A DNA stretch of 64,000 bases from Caprimulgus europaeus (taxonomy: Eukaryota; Chordata; Aves; Caprimulgiformes; Caprimulgidae): positions 16,894,816 through 16,958,815 of the forward strand of contig OU015539.1 of assembly GCA_907165065.1 (NCBI GenBank). Direction: 5' to 3'. Each line of letters begins with the position of its first letter. The stretch's first letter is position 1. Of the stretch, positions 26,301-35,800 are shown piece after piece. A program made the position numbers and the translations under genes. Under the pieces are notes generated by a model, which was not told the origin of the DNA, ran no database searches, and worked only from the letters and a program-made list of their open reading frames with translations.

Positions 26301-29300
26301 TTAAATGTTTTACAGTCCTACATCTATGAAATATTTGCTTCTTTGGAGGATTTATATAGCTGCTTACGGCAAAAGTGCTGTGTCCTCCATTCACCCGGCC
26401 GGCCACCCGCGTGTGAACACTGGCGAGAGTACTCGGAGATGGTGCTGCAGAGGCAGAAGGAGTCCTCCTGCCCATTACATGCACACTTGTCCTGCATGCA
26501 GGCTTGGATGTACATTTCCAGGTTAAGACGTAACCGACAATCAGCAAATGCAGGGGAAGTCAGCAACCTCTCACACTCATCACGCTGAGGAGGAAGATTA
26601 ACAATATTTAAGAGATTTGTGAGCACCTGAGCTTCTAGACACTTCCTGTCTTGTCATAAAAACTGTTGTCTTCTGAACAGCAACAGTTATTCCAGAGATA
26701 ATGAGAAATCATTTGCCCTGGAAGGGACAAAGCCTTCCCAGCTCCTCACACACTGACTCTCCATAGCACAGGGATGTCTCCATGTGCCCGTGCAAATAAA
26801 GTTCACCACTAGGAATACTCACATGCCCGTTACAGCTTGGAAGAGCTTGAGTTTCATCAGGATCTTCACATTTGGCATTGGGTTTGCTGATCTTCTGTAA
26901 ATTCCCATATGTAATTGAATTGTAGCTTGCAACTAGGAGGAGAAAAAAAAAAATTACAAAGAGGACTTGCTGAGTCCGAGAAATTGACAACAAGGAGTAT
27001 CTGATTCCTGGGACTCCACTGATGAAGGAAAACAGTTACTGTGGTATCAAATATGCCTGTCAGACACAGGTCTCTGCTCTGAATTATGTCTAAGTACGCT
27101 TAAAAATTTCAAGTGGTAACAAGAAAAGAAGGCCAGTAGAGAAAAGAACAAGATGATTCATCTGGAATAAAATAATCTTAAACCAAGAATGCAGCACTGG
27201 AACATATTTATTCTGGGGCAAACACAGAAATCTCTGAGGTGAAACTTGCCCCCCCATGATGCTCCTATGTACAATTCTTATCAGCCTATCTTCTGTGATA
27301 GCTGTCAGTGTGGTAGGATGACTCACTTCCATTGATAAACTCATTGTAGATTGGAATTCCATTGTAATCCCCACAGAGACCACAGGTATGGTTATTAAAT
27401 TTGCTGTCAAGCTCCACCTAGGTAAGGAAAAGAAAAAGAAAAAAAAACAGAAAATAATTATCTGGAGAATGAAGACATTCCAAAACAAATGTGTTTGCTC
27501 AAAAGGGAAATTGCTAGATGACAGAAGTGATGGTAAACCCAAAACTCTTAGAGAAGCAGCTACTACAAATAAATTTGTAACATAGTTAAAAACCAGACAG
27601 TTAGATACAAAAAGTAACACAGAAAACAGAAAGAAGCAATCGAAGCTCCTGTATTTCAATAAGGGGAGTAACCACCATGGTGATAGAGATGAAAAGGAAA
27701 GCATTCTTAAAATCACAGGACTTGTTTTGTTTTTCCTTTTTTTCCCTACTGGGATAAAATTTACATCTTGCTATAAATTAGGAAAGTCAATGATGGCAGT
27801 CCTTTAAAAGAGAAATGAAGGAAAACGCAGATTGGATTGTGGGGGTGCTATAGCAAAAACATTATCTATTTCTCAGAAAGCTCCTTCTCCCTTTCTTGAG
27901 ACCAGTAAGATCATCTGCACGCCATATTGCTACCTCTATCACATTGCAGAGAAAGGAACTTCATCTTTTTAAAGTAAGGTACTATGAGTGGCAGTCGGAT
28001 GAGTCAGCCTCACAGTAGCCCTGTTCAGTTCATGAGACTCTATTTCTGTTCAGTAAACTGTAGTCTTTTAAACCCAGGAAATACCAATAAAAACAGACTT
28101 GGATCACACATACCATCAGTGCATCTTCATGATTCCATATCAGAATCAGGCCTAATTTGGCATAAACCTTGGTGTAGATGTCATTGCTCTCAAGGAGCAC
28201 ACCAGCGCTGTAGTAAGGTGTCTTCACACTAGGAAGAAAAGCAGAGATTTTGCATTAGTATAGAAACATAAGGGGTGACATAGATATCCGTAATAAGCCA
28301 AATATCTTAATGAATAGAGAAACCAGTTCCAGTCTACCTGATCCTAACTGCACATGATGCCTTGTGTTAATGAGGCATCAAATCTCTCTGTGACAACTGA
28401 TGTGATAACTCATTGCCTTTAAAAGGCAAAGCCTCCCCAGGTGTACAGGTTCTTTAAGTAAAAAGCCAAAATGTCAGGTGTCTTCAACTTAATCCAAGGA
28501 AAATCCATCATCATTGTGGTATTAACAGAGGATATTCAAACACTTACTAATAATTTACTTCACTGAAAGAAGTAACAACATAACAGGAAGATCTCCTTTA
28601 CCAAAAGATCTGAAAATCATGTCAGAGAGAATGAATGTTCCTTTGCAAGGATCTTCCTCTTCAAGGGAGAGTTCAAAAAGCAGAGGCAGCTACAGAGACT
28701 GCCAACAATCGTTTGAAAAGAAAGGAGCATGTTAAGAGGAATTCAGCAGTTTGTTTCAGTAGTTGATTAGTTTTTGGTTGACAGGACCAAGCTGGCTTAA
28801 GGTGACAGCAAGGCATGTTAATGTGACAGAAGGTATTTTGCAGAAGGCTGAGCACAGATGTTTTTGTGTGATAAAGAATCAATTCACCAGATCTGTCTCC
28901 TATTCTTGTACGTCTGTCTTACAGTGCATTATGCAACAAGTCACACTGCTGAATTTCATTCAGTATGAAAGGGATTGTGGCAAGCAGCCTCATCCTATAA
29001 AATCTAAAGGACTAGAGTCTGTTCCATCAGAAGTAGTGTAAACTGGAATCCAGTCCAAATAACCAGTTCATTTTCTACAGATTTGCCAATGTAACTGTTA
29101 CTGTCAGCATTCATGTAAGTCTACACACATCTCTGCTTAACATGCCTCTTGACTGGGAGAATTTTGTCTCCTAATTCCCTGTCACTGGGATTTCTCCAAC
29201 TATTTACCTCTGGCATTTTTAACATGGTCAAATGACTTGCACATCTAAACACTAGGTGGGAACTCAGAGCCATTATTTCTACTTTTAGCTGCATTGTTCA

Positions 29301-32300
29301 TCCTACGGACAATGAGGTCTTAAGAAATTATGTTTTTGGAGCGGAATTATAAAGGATTATAAAACATTGGGCAGTTTTTCACCTTTCAGCTATCATAGCA
29401 TGGAATATCTATCTTTTTTTCCAATACTAAGACATTCAATCAATCAATGGATCAGGTACCAAAAGATGAATTCATACATTTTTCTACTTTACAGTTTTCA
29501 GTAGCATGAAATGTTACTTTACATGACAAAGGACCATATGCCATTTAAAGAGCAATATGGGAAATCAAGTTCTACAAAAAACTAAATGATCCATGCAGCA
29601 AAAACCTGTTCCACAAGCTTTCCATTCAGAAGGGATCTATTCCTTTATGAACACTACCTAAGATAAGAAGAGGCTTGGTTTAAGAAAAACTATTTTAAAG
29701 GATTTCTAAACTTGTTTTTCATGCAGTTCTTTTTAAGACCTGAGTACATAATAAAGGGATTTTTCAATTAGGCACAAGAATGCATTTTTTTATAACTTCA
29801 CACCATTTTGTTACACATTCTGGTATGATCCTTGGAAAACTGAGTGTTATTTTCTATCTTTGAACATATTTTAATTGCAGCAGCTTCCAAACTTCAGAGT
29901 AAAAGCCGAGTCCTACAATGACAACAGAAAGGATTTTTTTTTTATTTATGCTAAGACATACTAACACTAATTAGAAACTAAGAGCCAGTTTCTTCCATCT
30001 TCAGAGCTATGTCTTAACCTATAAGTTGCTTCACTTGTCTCAGTATGTATACACACACTGGAAGGACAGGCTAACAATAGGAAAAGCTAGGTTAAAGGCA
30101 CTACTTGGCACCAGTAAGGGAATCAGACCAGTTCCTTCTGCAACCATATTACAGAAGGAGAAAATACTGCAGCTCTCTGTGAAAAAATACATATTGCCAC
30201 ATACAAATTAGTGTAATTTTTGACCTGCATTATATCTGTTATAATCCCTTGAGGAATGGTCATTGGACCTTAAAGAATTATTTATGAATATCAGAAAAAA
30301 ACACCTCTCTCCTGCCACAAAATAAGAGAAAAAGACTCTGGAGAAATGCATCTTCATTTTAGAGGATTTGCTAGAATAACTGCTAAAGTAAACTCAAGGT
30401 GATGCCATAAAACAAATGAAGCTATATGACATTTCACATCAGTGAAATTCTTGCCTAATGAGTTGCATTGTTTCCTGCACAACCAGAAAAAGAATTCACT
30501 CAAACCTCTTCCTGCCTTGCACTTAAATCATCCCTTATGCCAGTGTGGAAATGACCATTAATACTAAGGCCCCTCCCCAAAGCTATTTTTATGCTGGATT
30601 TCAAAGGGCTTTTTTGTTTTGGCTTGTGGTAATGCTTGTAGCATGGCATACAGACAGCTGTGTAAAGAATTAATCCTGCTTTTATCTTCCCAGCACACTT
30701 CTCTGAAAGACTATTACACCAAAGGAACTTACATCTGCCCATCCACCACAGCCACTTTTGGTCTGAGGTACATGGTAAAGTCCTTGATGGTTATCAGGAT
30801 GTACTGGATCTCAGGGTGGTTGTTGCTGTTCAGTGTACGCTGGATGTGGACAGAGAACTCCTTGTAAGACTCTCGGCAGTCAGAAACAAAATTATACTCG
30901 CAAATGCCAGGGAATTGGTAGATGTCTCCATCAAAAGTTTTGAAATGGTTGTTTCCCCAAGTGCTGCAGACATAGTGGCCATGGTTTCTTGTTCTTCCTG
31001 TGATGTGATGAAAAAGAAATAGGCATGAAAAAAGTGAAATGGATGAGTTAGCATCAAGGGAAGTGTTGCATTCTACAGGAGAAGCCACTTGCAGTTATGT
31101 GCACAGTGATTCCACAGATCTCAAGCCCGACCGAGTATCTGCCTATTAATCAGAAGATGTATTAATTTCTGATGGGAAATAAGCATCAACAAATACTGCT
31201 GAGACTTGGATATATCTTATAATCCTCACTGAGGCAAAGGAACTTGTCTGCATGAGATGGGGAAACTTAACCTTCTGACCACTAACAAGCTGGTTCATCA
31301 GTGCAATGGAGCTGCTCTTACAAACATATCAATTTATTTTGAATCATAGTATTATTTTTAGCAATATTAAATATTTCTAAGAGCTATTTTCTTCCCTGAT
31401 GCAATGTGTACTAGAAAGGAGACAGAGTTAGGAAACCAAGGAAGTAGCATTCCTACTCTGGAAGGCAAATAGGTTAAACGTTATGAAATTACTTGTGCAC
31501 AACAGGAGTTTTTAAACAATCCCTTCTTTTCCTAACAGAAGTAGTGATTTCTATTACTACAGAATATAAATTCTTCAGAAGATAGATCAGAAAAATAACC
31601 ATAGTAGAAGAAAAAAAAGATTTTTTTTTTTTTTGCAATAGCAACAGATTAAGCTGATGATATTTGTTCCCTTCCCAGCCATCTATAGCAACAGATTATA
31701 CAAATTAACACAATATCTGGTAAATCTCAAGATGGTGTAGACTAGGAGTGAACATAAAAGCTGAGCATACTTGGGAAGCTTGCCAAGGCACCAAAAGCAC
31801 ACATGCCACTCAACCACACAAGATTTTATTGCAGTTTTTAATCTGAGAAAGCAGAACTACCAAGGAGATCTCTTAGTTATTGTACTTTGATGGTATCAAT
31901 CATACCAGATCCATCCAGCCAAGCCGGTATGCTCCTCTCTGCTCCTCTCCCCAGAGGAAGACTATACAGAGATTTTCCCAGAGCTCACAGCTGGGATATC
32001 AAATGCAAAATAATGCTTTCCTCCCACTGCTGAATTCAAGATGCACCAAGATCAATACCCCAAACCCAATCACTGCACAAAATTCTTCACCTATTCCTCC
32101 AAAAACAGTTTTCAGTATAAGAGCTCCATTTCAACACTTCAGATGTAGCTGGTAACAAACAGAGTAAATTAGAGCTTTTACAGAAGGATTATTGATGTCC
32201 TGAATGACAAAATTAGCTTTGTCCACTGTTACTACATTATGTCATTCCAAAGTAACCGAATGCACAATCGACCACTTTCTTCATTGCTATGACACTGAAC

Positions 32301-32694
32301 CTCCCAAGCCCCTACAGCTGCTTTCTGCCAAGCAGAAGTCTCAACACATGGAAAGAAAAGTAACACTGAAAATATTTCCCAAGCACATCAGACCAGAGAT
32401 TAATGCAGCAGATATAGGTACTGATCTCTCCAAAGAGAGCACTATCTACCTATGTTGGCTGAGCCATGTAACCTCTGAATTTGAAAGCTTAAGAAATTTA
32501 AGACACTTTAAAACTCCAGTGCATTATTTAAATGCATCATCTCCTTCTACCTCTGCAATGGTATTTTAATACTCTCCCTCTTTTCCAGGAGTCAATCTGC
32601 TACCATTCAATTTCTAGAACTTACCTTTTTTTATTTCATTTGTATAGGAAAGAGCCAGCCAGAGCATGAAAAGGCTGGCAACTCTTAGCCCCAT
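1..32694 (-). CDS. MUC2: Gel-forming secreted mucin, MUC2 orthologue (5' part, 34 exons, runs off left edge)
   Basis: Multi-exon gene read on the minus strand. Coding exons, in gene order: 32625-32694, 30733-30997, 28114-28228, 27327-27417, 26823-26932, 26368-26584, 25804-25929, 24969-25086, 24499-24637, 23769-23879, 22700-22769, 21458-21595, 20714-20878, 20026-20120, 19375-19501, 18464-18719, 17502-17554, 17111-17220, 16530-16681, 15947-16085, 15308-15418, 14822-15001, 13553-13792, 12163-12319, 10888-11016, 9954-10101, 9032-9075, 8297-8494, 7891-7920, 7020-7517, 5896-6132, 4164-4745, 2450-3034 and <1-412. The phases agree at every junction, giving about 2,072 residues without a stop. The family forms disulfide-linked polymers that build the mucus gel on gut and other epithelia. 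The layout is VWD1-VWD2-D'-VWD3, then PTS/CysD. I prefer MUC2 to MUC5AC/5B because VWD1 contains [14 protein letters not shown] followed by a long ILITIKD strand, and TIL2 has CQQTCRSL, both close to mammalian MUC2. The C-terminal half is not in the window. Confidence 0.93.
413..1169 (-). other. MUC2 intron 33, 3' part
   Basis: Unremarkable AT-rich intron between exon 34 and the duplicated-unit relic. I see no exon with both splice sites and no mobile element. Confidence 0.6.
712..727. repeat. (AC)n microsatellite
   Basis: Eight AC units in MUC2 intron 33. Confidence 0.85.
1170..1665 (-). repeat. Older relic of the duplicated MUC2 intron unit
   Basis: Most of this part of intron 33 matches the intron copies at about 3,500-3,930 and 5,235-5,665 (cagcttgtgtcccagcag, then the stretch gagaacccatcagcccagag, and later gatctctccagctgaagga). 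It has more mismatches and lacks an internal piece of about 30 bp (present at 3,779-3,809). No CysD exon is attached. A CR1 element begins about 80 bp further on. Confidence 0.8.
1745..2312 (+). mobile_element. CR1 LINE 3' fragment in MUC2 intron 33 (antisense to the gene)
   Basis: The plus strand reads the CR1 ORF2 tail, including [20 protein letters not shown] (from about 1927) and DIRKKFFM, then a 3' end aaaggatttttccaactcaaactattccatgattttgtgatt-like tail. The element is 5'-truncated, as is usual for CR1. A TA microsatellite sits directly at its 3' end. Confidence 0.88.
2316..2342. repeat. (TA)n microsatellite
   Basis: About 13 TA units directly after the CR1 3' end; probably grew from the element's tail. 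Confidence 0.9.
2450..3034 (-). CDS. MUC2: MUC2 exon 33: CysD domain 3 plus PTS, near-identical duplicate of exon 32
   Basis: Residues about 1741-1935. The CysD half is nearly base-identical to exon 32; the clear difference is one silent change in a GGC/GGT glycine region near 2972. The PTS half is similar at first but ends in a different sequence, [20 protein letters not shown] followed by EPI, before donor GTAATT. The downstream end of the duplicated unit was therefore replaced or is ancestral. Confidence 0.92.
4164..4745 (-). CDS. MUC2: MUC2 exon 32: CysD domain 2 plus PTS
   Basis: Residues about 1547-1740. The CysD half has ten cysteines: [16 protein letters not shown] (with WTDW), then [40 protein letters not shown] and [12 protein letters not shown]. 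The PTS half includes [17 protein letters not shown] and [20 protein letters not shown]. Acceptor TGTCCCCCAG and donor GTACCT are both phase 1. Several N-glycosylation sequons (NSS, NNS, NIS, NNS) lie inside the CysD. Confidence 0.92.
5896..6132 (-). CDS. MUC2: MUC2 exon 31: PTS-only exon that has lost its CysD half
   Basis: Residues about 1468-1546, all Thr/Ser/Pro (for example [19 protein letters not shown], then [20 protein letters not shown]). It matches the PTS halves of exons 32 and 33 almost base for base, but the roughly 360 bp that encode CysD and its acceptor are missing. The sequence at the joint, CTGTTTCTAACAG|CC, makes a usable acceptor in phase 1, so the exon stays in frame. Whether it is spliced in cannot be shown from sequence alone. 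Confidence 0.7.
6540..6960 (-). repeat. Diverged relic of the duplicated MUC2 intron unit
   Basis: Intron 30 carries a weaker match to the same intron unit: aggagaatccttcccttc, gaaagggaagaaattctgca, the cagcctcacccagacagtgcc stretch in altered form, and gacttcctgtcagcccagta. The divergence is much higher than between the two recent copies, which points to an earlier round of the same duplication. Confidence 0.65.
7020..7517 (-). CDS. MUC2: MUC2 exon 30: CysD domain 1 plus PTS tail
   Basis: Residues about 1302-1467. The CysD (WxxW) domain has ten cysteines. It starts [17 protein letters not shown], where WTEW is the C-mannosylation-type WxxW motif. It continues [31 protein letters not shown] and YEIRVDCC, then a Thr-rich tail ([20 protein letters not shown]) up to donor GTATTT. 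CysD domains are thought to form non-covalent cross-links between mucin chains. This copy is clearly diverged from the two further downstream. Confidence 0.92.
7891..7920 (-). CDS. MUC2: MUC2 exon 29: 30-nt PTS micro-exon
   Basis: A 30-nt exon between acceptor CTATTTCAG and donor GTAAGT. With the phase-1 carry-over it encodes [10 protein letters not shown]. It is in frame, symmetrical, and of mucin-type composition. It could be alternatively skipped without breaking the frame (inference). Confidence 0.75.
8297..8494 (-). CDS. MUC2: MUC2 exon 28: cysteine module leading into the first PTS stretch
   Basis: Residues about 1226-1291. The first two thirds encode a compact Cys-containing unit ([31 protein letters not shown]). 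The last third is already Thr/Ser/Pro-rich ([19 protein letters not shown]), the substrate for dense O-glycosylation. The exon is symmetrical (phase 1 in and out), like every downstream exon in the window. Confidence 0.88.
9032..12319 (-). CDS. MUC2: MUC2 exons 24-27: C8-3, TIL3 and E3 of the D3 assembly
   Basis: Exons 12163-12319, 10888-11016, 9954-10101 and 9032-9075 cover residues about 1067-1225. Exon 24 reads [20 protein letters not shown] and then [13 protein letters not shown], a textbook C8 end. Exon 25 has [18 protein letters not shown]; exon 26 has [16 protein letters not shown] and [15 protein letters not shown]. Exon 27 is only 44 nt and finishes the module with [10 protein letters not shown]. 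The junctions are phase 1, 1, 2 and 1 in order. Confidence 0.9.
9076..9953 (-). other. MUC2 intron 26
   Basis: AT-rich intron bounded by donor GTATAT and acceptor TTTTAG. Nothing else recognised. Confidence 0.6.
11017..13552 (-). other. MUC2 introns 23 and 24 (with exon 24 between)
   Basis: Intron 24 is 11017-12162 and intron 23 is 12320-13552. Both are AT-rich. The 12,970-13,450 part is more GC-rich than its flanks and could be an old unrecognised repeat, but I cannot match it to a family. Confidence 0.5.
13553..16085 (-). CDS. MUC2: MUC2 exons 20-23: third von Willebrand D domain (VWD3) and start of C8-3
   Basis: Exons 15947-16085, 15308-15418, 14822-15001 and 13553-13792 cover residues about 843-1066. 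The domain opens [20 protein letters not shown], continues with [20 protein letters not shown] and an [19 protein letters not shown] strand, and closes at [20 protein letters not shown] (CxxC about residues 990-993). Exon 23 also carries the first part of C8-3, [20 protein letters not shown]. In the family D3 makes the N-terminal covalent multimer links. Exons 22 and 23 end at weak donors GTTAGG and GTTGGT; the phase on both sides supports them. Confidence 0.92.
16530..17554 (-). CDS. MUC2: MUC2 exons 17-19: D' region (TIL' and E' modules)
   Basis: Exons 17502-17554, 17111-17220 and 16530-16681 cover residues about 738-842. The small exon 17 encodes [14 protein letters not shown]. Exon 18 holds [11 protein letters not shown] and a SCHTPRTDH end. 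Exon 19 holds [20 protein letters not shown] followed by [15 protein letters not shown], the classic TIL' signature of MUC2. All three have canonical GT donors (GTAAGT, GTATGT, GTAAGT). D' packs against D3 in this family. Confidence 0.92.
18464..20120 (-). CDS. MUC2: MUC2 exons 14-16: C8-2 and TIL2 of the D2 assembly
   Basis: Exons 20026-20120, 19375-19501 and 18464-18719 cover residues about 579-737. C8-2 includes [40 protein letters not shown] and [11 protein letters not shown]2 in exon 16 includes [15 protein letters not shown], the segment [17 protein letters not shown], and [13 protein letters not shown]. Exon 16 ends in phase 2 at GTATGT; the codon finished by exon 17 is Cys, as the TIL module expects. 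Confidence 0.92.
20714..24637 (-). CDS. MUC2: MUC2 exons 9-13: second von Willebrand D domain (VWD2)
   Basis: Exons 24499-24637, 23769-23879, 22700-22769, 21458-21595 and 20714-20878 cover residues about 371-578. The domain opens with [20 protein letters not shown], passes through [20 protein letters not shown] and [20 protein letters not shown], and ends in GLCGNFNG at about 524-531. As in mammalian MUC2, the first Cys of the CGLC motif is absent in VWD2. The intron between exons 12 and 13 uses a GC donor. A CR1 copy sits in the intron between exons 11 and 12. Confidence 0.92.
22083..22516 (-). mobile_element. CR1 LINE 3' fragment in MUC2 intron 11 (same sense as the gene)
   Basis: The plus strand starts with the reverse complement of the CR1 tail (catagaatcatataacatct, then agttggaagggacctgtaag) and runs back through aagtcacccctcagccttct, which encodes the conserved [13 protein letters not shown] segment on the minus strand. 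It is 5'-truncated. Confidence 0.92.
24969..26932 (-). CDS. MUC2: MUC2 exons 5-8: C8-1 and TIL1 of the D1 assembly
   Basis: Exons 26823-26932, 26368-26584, 25804-25929 and 24969-25086 cover residues about 181-370. Exon 6 holds the C8 module: ECERLL, FADC, the run [20 protein letters not shown] and then WRT. Exons 7-8 hold a cysteine-rich TIL module: [33 protein letters not shown] and CIPASQCHC. Exon 6 is strikingly GC-rich compared with its surroundings (cggccggccacccgcg near 26396-26411). The intron after exon 7 uses a GC donor (see findings). Confidence 0.92.
27327..30997 (-). CDS. MUC2: MUC2 exons 2-4: first von Willebrand D domain (VWD1)
   Basis: Exons 30733-30997, 28114-28228 and 27327-27417 cover residues about 24-180. 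They start [20 protein letters not shown] followed by TFDGD, the diagnostic opening of a VWD domain. They continue through [20 protein letters not shown] to CGLCGDYNG, which holds the CxxC pair at about residues 162-165. In the family, VWD1 takes part in pH- and calcium-dependent packing of the N-terminal assembly in the Golgi and granules. The acceptor of exon 4 is a TAG after a long pyrimidine tract. Confidence 0.93.
28229..30732 (-). other. MUC2 intron 2
   Basis: 2.5-kb intron, AT-rich, with no clear mobile element and no extra in-frame exon. In many mammalian genes such long 5' introns hold enhancers, but no specific site stands out. Confidence 0.6.
30998..32624 (-). other. MUC2 intron 1
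   Basis: 1.6-kb first intron with GTAAGT donor and a CATCACATCACAG acceptor. It contains T-rich and A-rich runs near 31,610-31,634 but nothing recognisable. Confidence 0.65.
32625..32694 (-). CDS. MUC2: MUC2 exon 1: start codon and signal peptide
   Basis: The start codon is at 32694-32692 in the context gccaccATGG, a near-perfect vertebrate initiation site. It encodes [20 protein letters not shown] and three more residues: a basic residue, then a hydrophobic core, typical of a cleaved secretion signal. The likely cleavage point is after about residue 17-19 (inference). The exon ends in phase 1 at a GTAAGT donor (32619-32624). The mammalian MUC2 signal also begins MGL. Confidence 0.93.
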
Positions 32695-32738
32695 GGTGGC
32701 TAAGGTGGGTGAACTAGGAACTCCACTGGAAATTTTTT

Positions 32739-32750
32739 CTTTATATAATA
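32739..32750 (-). promoter_or_regulatory. MUC2: MUC2 TATA box / core promoter
   Basis: On the minus strand the sequence reads TATTATATAAAG, with TATATAA at 32741-32747. A start site about 30 bp downstream would fall near 32716, giving a leader of roughly 20-25 nt before the ATG at 32694. The start site itself is inferred. Confidence 0.75.
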
Positions 32751-32832
32751 TCCATTGATGCAATTGATTCCATCACAGGGGAGGAGATGCAAAGGGAGGA
32801 GGAAAGAGGAGGGGTAAAAAAAATAGGCGTGA

Positions 32833-32880
32833 TATTTACAGAAGATAAGAAGTAAGCAGACAGGTATTTTTCACCATAAA
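32833..32880 (-). promoter_or_regulatory. Cluster of FOX-, GATA- and CDX-like sites upstream of MUC2
   Basis: On the minus strand: TTTATGG (CDX-like, 32874-32880), CTTATCT (GATA, plus-strand agataag 32843-32849) and TGTAAATA (forkhead-like, 32833-32840). They lie about 120-165 bp upstream of the inferred start site. A C-rich tract (CCCCTCCTC) follows nearer the TATA box. CDX2, GATA4 and FOXA1/2 are known activators of mammalian MUC2; use here is inference from short motifs. Confidence 0.45.
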
Positions 32881-32899
32881 TGAAGGAATTCAGTATACA

Positions 32900-35800
32900 G
32901 GAAATGGTACAATATTGATTCAGTAATCATGCAGTTTTTTATTGCTCTATTTCTTCTACAGGATCCTGTGCTTTTAAATCCTTCAAATGTTCACACCAAG
33001 TTTAACCTTCAGTAACTCCTATAACAAACAGGGAATCTTGGAGTGGCTGAACCAAGAAATCCCTTGAAGGAAGTTTAGGATGAGATACCCTCAAGCAGAG
33101 GCTTCAAAGCCAAAGGATTTTTGATTTTTCACCATCACACAGAATGATTTCTGTAAAAATTAAACGATGCTTTTGAAGCTCCTTGTAGGCAACAGTAACC
33201 CTTACAAATGAAAATGCTGCACCATGCATTGTAAATTTATTTTGCAGGCAACTGTGGGATTCTTTTTGTTTGCAAAGCTCTGGGGAACATCCAAAATAAG
33301 GTACAGCCCATACTGCATATTGTGCCCCAAACATAACTGAGATGGGATGACAAGGTAAATTCAAGGAATTCACAGCAAAAGAGATGCTCTATCAAACAGT
33401 GTCACAGTACAACAGAAAGTCCATCAAAAAGGTTGTAGAGAATCTCACAACATATTAAGCTTTAGGGGGAAAAAAAAATAAAGGAAAAAGGGGAAAAGGG
33501 GGAAAGATTACTGTCCAGACTGCAAAACAATTGTTTTCAGACAGAATCCCCCTGAACAGCTCGTTCTTGCTTACCTTGTACATGAATGATAAATTTACAG
33601 TCTGTTGTCCCATGTCAGATCCTACAAAAGCTATGGGGTCAGCTTTGCTTTGGGCAGAGAAAGATGAAGAGGGTGTGATGGAGAGAAGAAGAGAGAGAGA
33701 AGAAGAAAGCAGAAAACAGAACCAGGAACCAGTTCAGAATGCTGCTTCAGAAATACAAGATTTTCACATGCACTGTATTTTACTCTGAAGAATTCCTTTG
33801 AGGAGGTATTTTCTCTTCAGAAGACCAAACACAGGCTCCTTGAGGAGCACTAACAGGGTTTGCTTCTCACAGCTCCCAGGCAAGGCTCTCTATTTTCTCA
33901 TCCAAAGTTTCTCAGTCCAGGGTCTAGAAACCTCTAATGCTCTTAATAGTTCAGTGTTCCTTACTTTCATTGCTCAAATTACAAGTAGAACTTTTATATT
34001 TTGTAAAACACTTCACTTAGCCCTTTTTGCTGCTCTAGTCAACTAGAAACACCATTTTGTAATGAAGGCCTGGTCTTCAGCTGTTGTTTTCTGTAATTTG
34101 CTATATTTATCTCAAATCCAGCCCAGCCTCAACCTAGTTGAGCCATCTTCCTATTTTCCCTCAACACATGTCAAAAGGTTTTAGACTTTGTGCTTTTCCT
34201 ATTTGAAGACACAGTTGCACTTCTCTCACCTTACATAGGATATCATTCACTCAACATTCATGACTGAAATTAAGTAGTCACCCTTTTCTCCTTTGGGAGT
34301 CTACCACTAGAAGACTATATAATTAATTTTCCTTCTTGGAAAAAAAAATAAAATAAAAGCAGTAATAACCAGTTAGAACAAGCCATTTAGAGTAAAAAGA
34401 AGAAACACTCTACAGAACCCTTTCCCTGAAGGTTCCTTTAGGAGTTCTAACTTTTTATGACACCTCAGAGACATCTCTCATCTTGGAATTTTCTTTCTTT
34501 TATGAGATTCCTGAAGGACTTTATTTTAAGCTTTTTTATTCTTTCCTGTGTTTTTCCAGATAGTCTCCTGTCTGGAAGTACTACTAACCCAGAAAAAAGA
34601 GTGTCCATGACTTAATTCACATAGTCTTTACAAACTGTAACATCAACTCCATGTACACAGCAGACCCGAGCCCTTTTTAGATTGCATTGGATGTGTTTGC
34701 TCACAGGTGTGAGTTGGAAACTTGCATATTTTCCCTTCTGGGTTCTTTGCTACAAAACCTTTAGATCTGGAACCAGCCTCACTCATTTGCTGGGACTGTG
34801 AAAGGTAACCTTTCACCCAAAGATGCACCATCCCTCAGTGCAATACACTCTGTTTCTCTCCTGTGCATGGTGAGAGATGCATGTTTCTTTGGGTGACACG
34901 GATAGGTCTAATCCCTTGAGGAGCTACTCTTAGCCAAGCACCACTACAGTTCAGTGATTGATTTTCTCTGCTCCAGTTCTGGCCTGCCTGAACAGGGAGC
35001 ATGATTCCTTCTTGGGCTATGAAGTTAAAACAGGACTATTTTCCTTCTCCAGTCTTTTCTTCTCAGTGACAACTTTTCATTGTCCCTTCTTCTGACATAC
35101 AGGAAGTTGTGGCTCACTGTGACATCCCAAACTGGAGAATGATGGAAAGCAATGTGCCTTTGAGCATTGAGACCACTCTTACAGAATGGGCACTCAAGCT
35201 TACATGGCTGTGCTGATCTGAGAAGTGAGTACAGATCCTTATCTTCACAACTCCTAAGTATTAGTACTTCTGCTAGCATTAGAAAGTGTCTTAAACTATA
35301 TCACCTCTGTTTCCTTATTGCCAGAAGGGCAATGATCCTGTCTACCAGCTGCTTTATATGCCTTTCAGAAATTATCAGTATTTGAGGTAGACAATAATAG
35401 TCTATTTTATTTCAGGCCCAGCTACCTTACAGCTTGTTGGATTACGCATTTTAATCCAGAATAATCTTACTGTTAATGCACAAATAACTCTGCATGCATA
35501 TGTTTGACAACCTGAAGTAACCAATTAATTTTGGAACAAAGATAATTCTGCTTTAGCATCTTTGCTTTAAGCTTGCATCAATTCTCCTCATCTGAGTTGA
35601 CCTGTCTGTGGAACTTCATGCTGTTCCTTGCTCCTGGTTCTCTTAATCAGAAGTCATCTTCTTCTTTCCTATGCCAGGTGTTCATTTGCCTTTAATACCA
35701 ATGACAGTTCTTAGAATTCTGTGTGCTCTCTAATCCTCTCACAACTGACAACAAATGTAATCCTAACTGGGTAAAAGCCACCACTATGCAAGTGATAGAT

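Noticed and set aside
1-32694. Identity as MUC5AC or MUC5B
   Set aside because: The N-terminal VWD1 and TIL sequences fit MUC2 better ([33 protein letters not shown]), the long N-terminal extension of MUC5AC is absent, and the signal begins MGL. A phylogeny would settle it.
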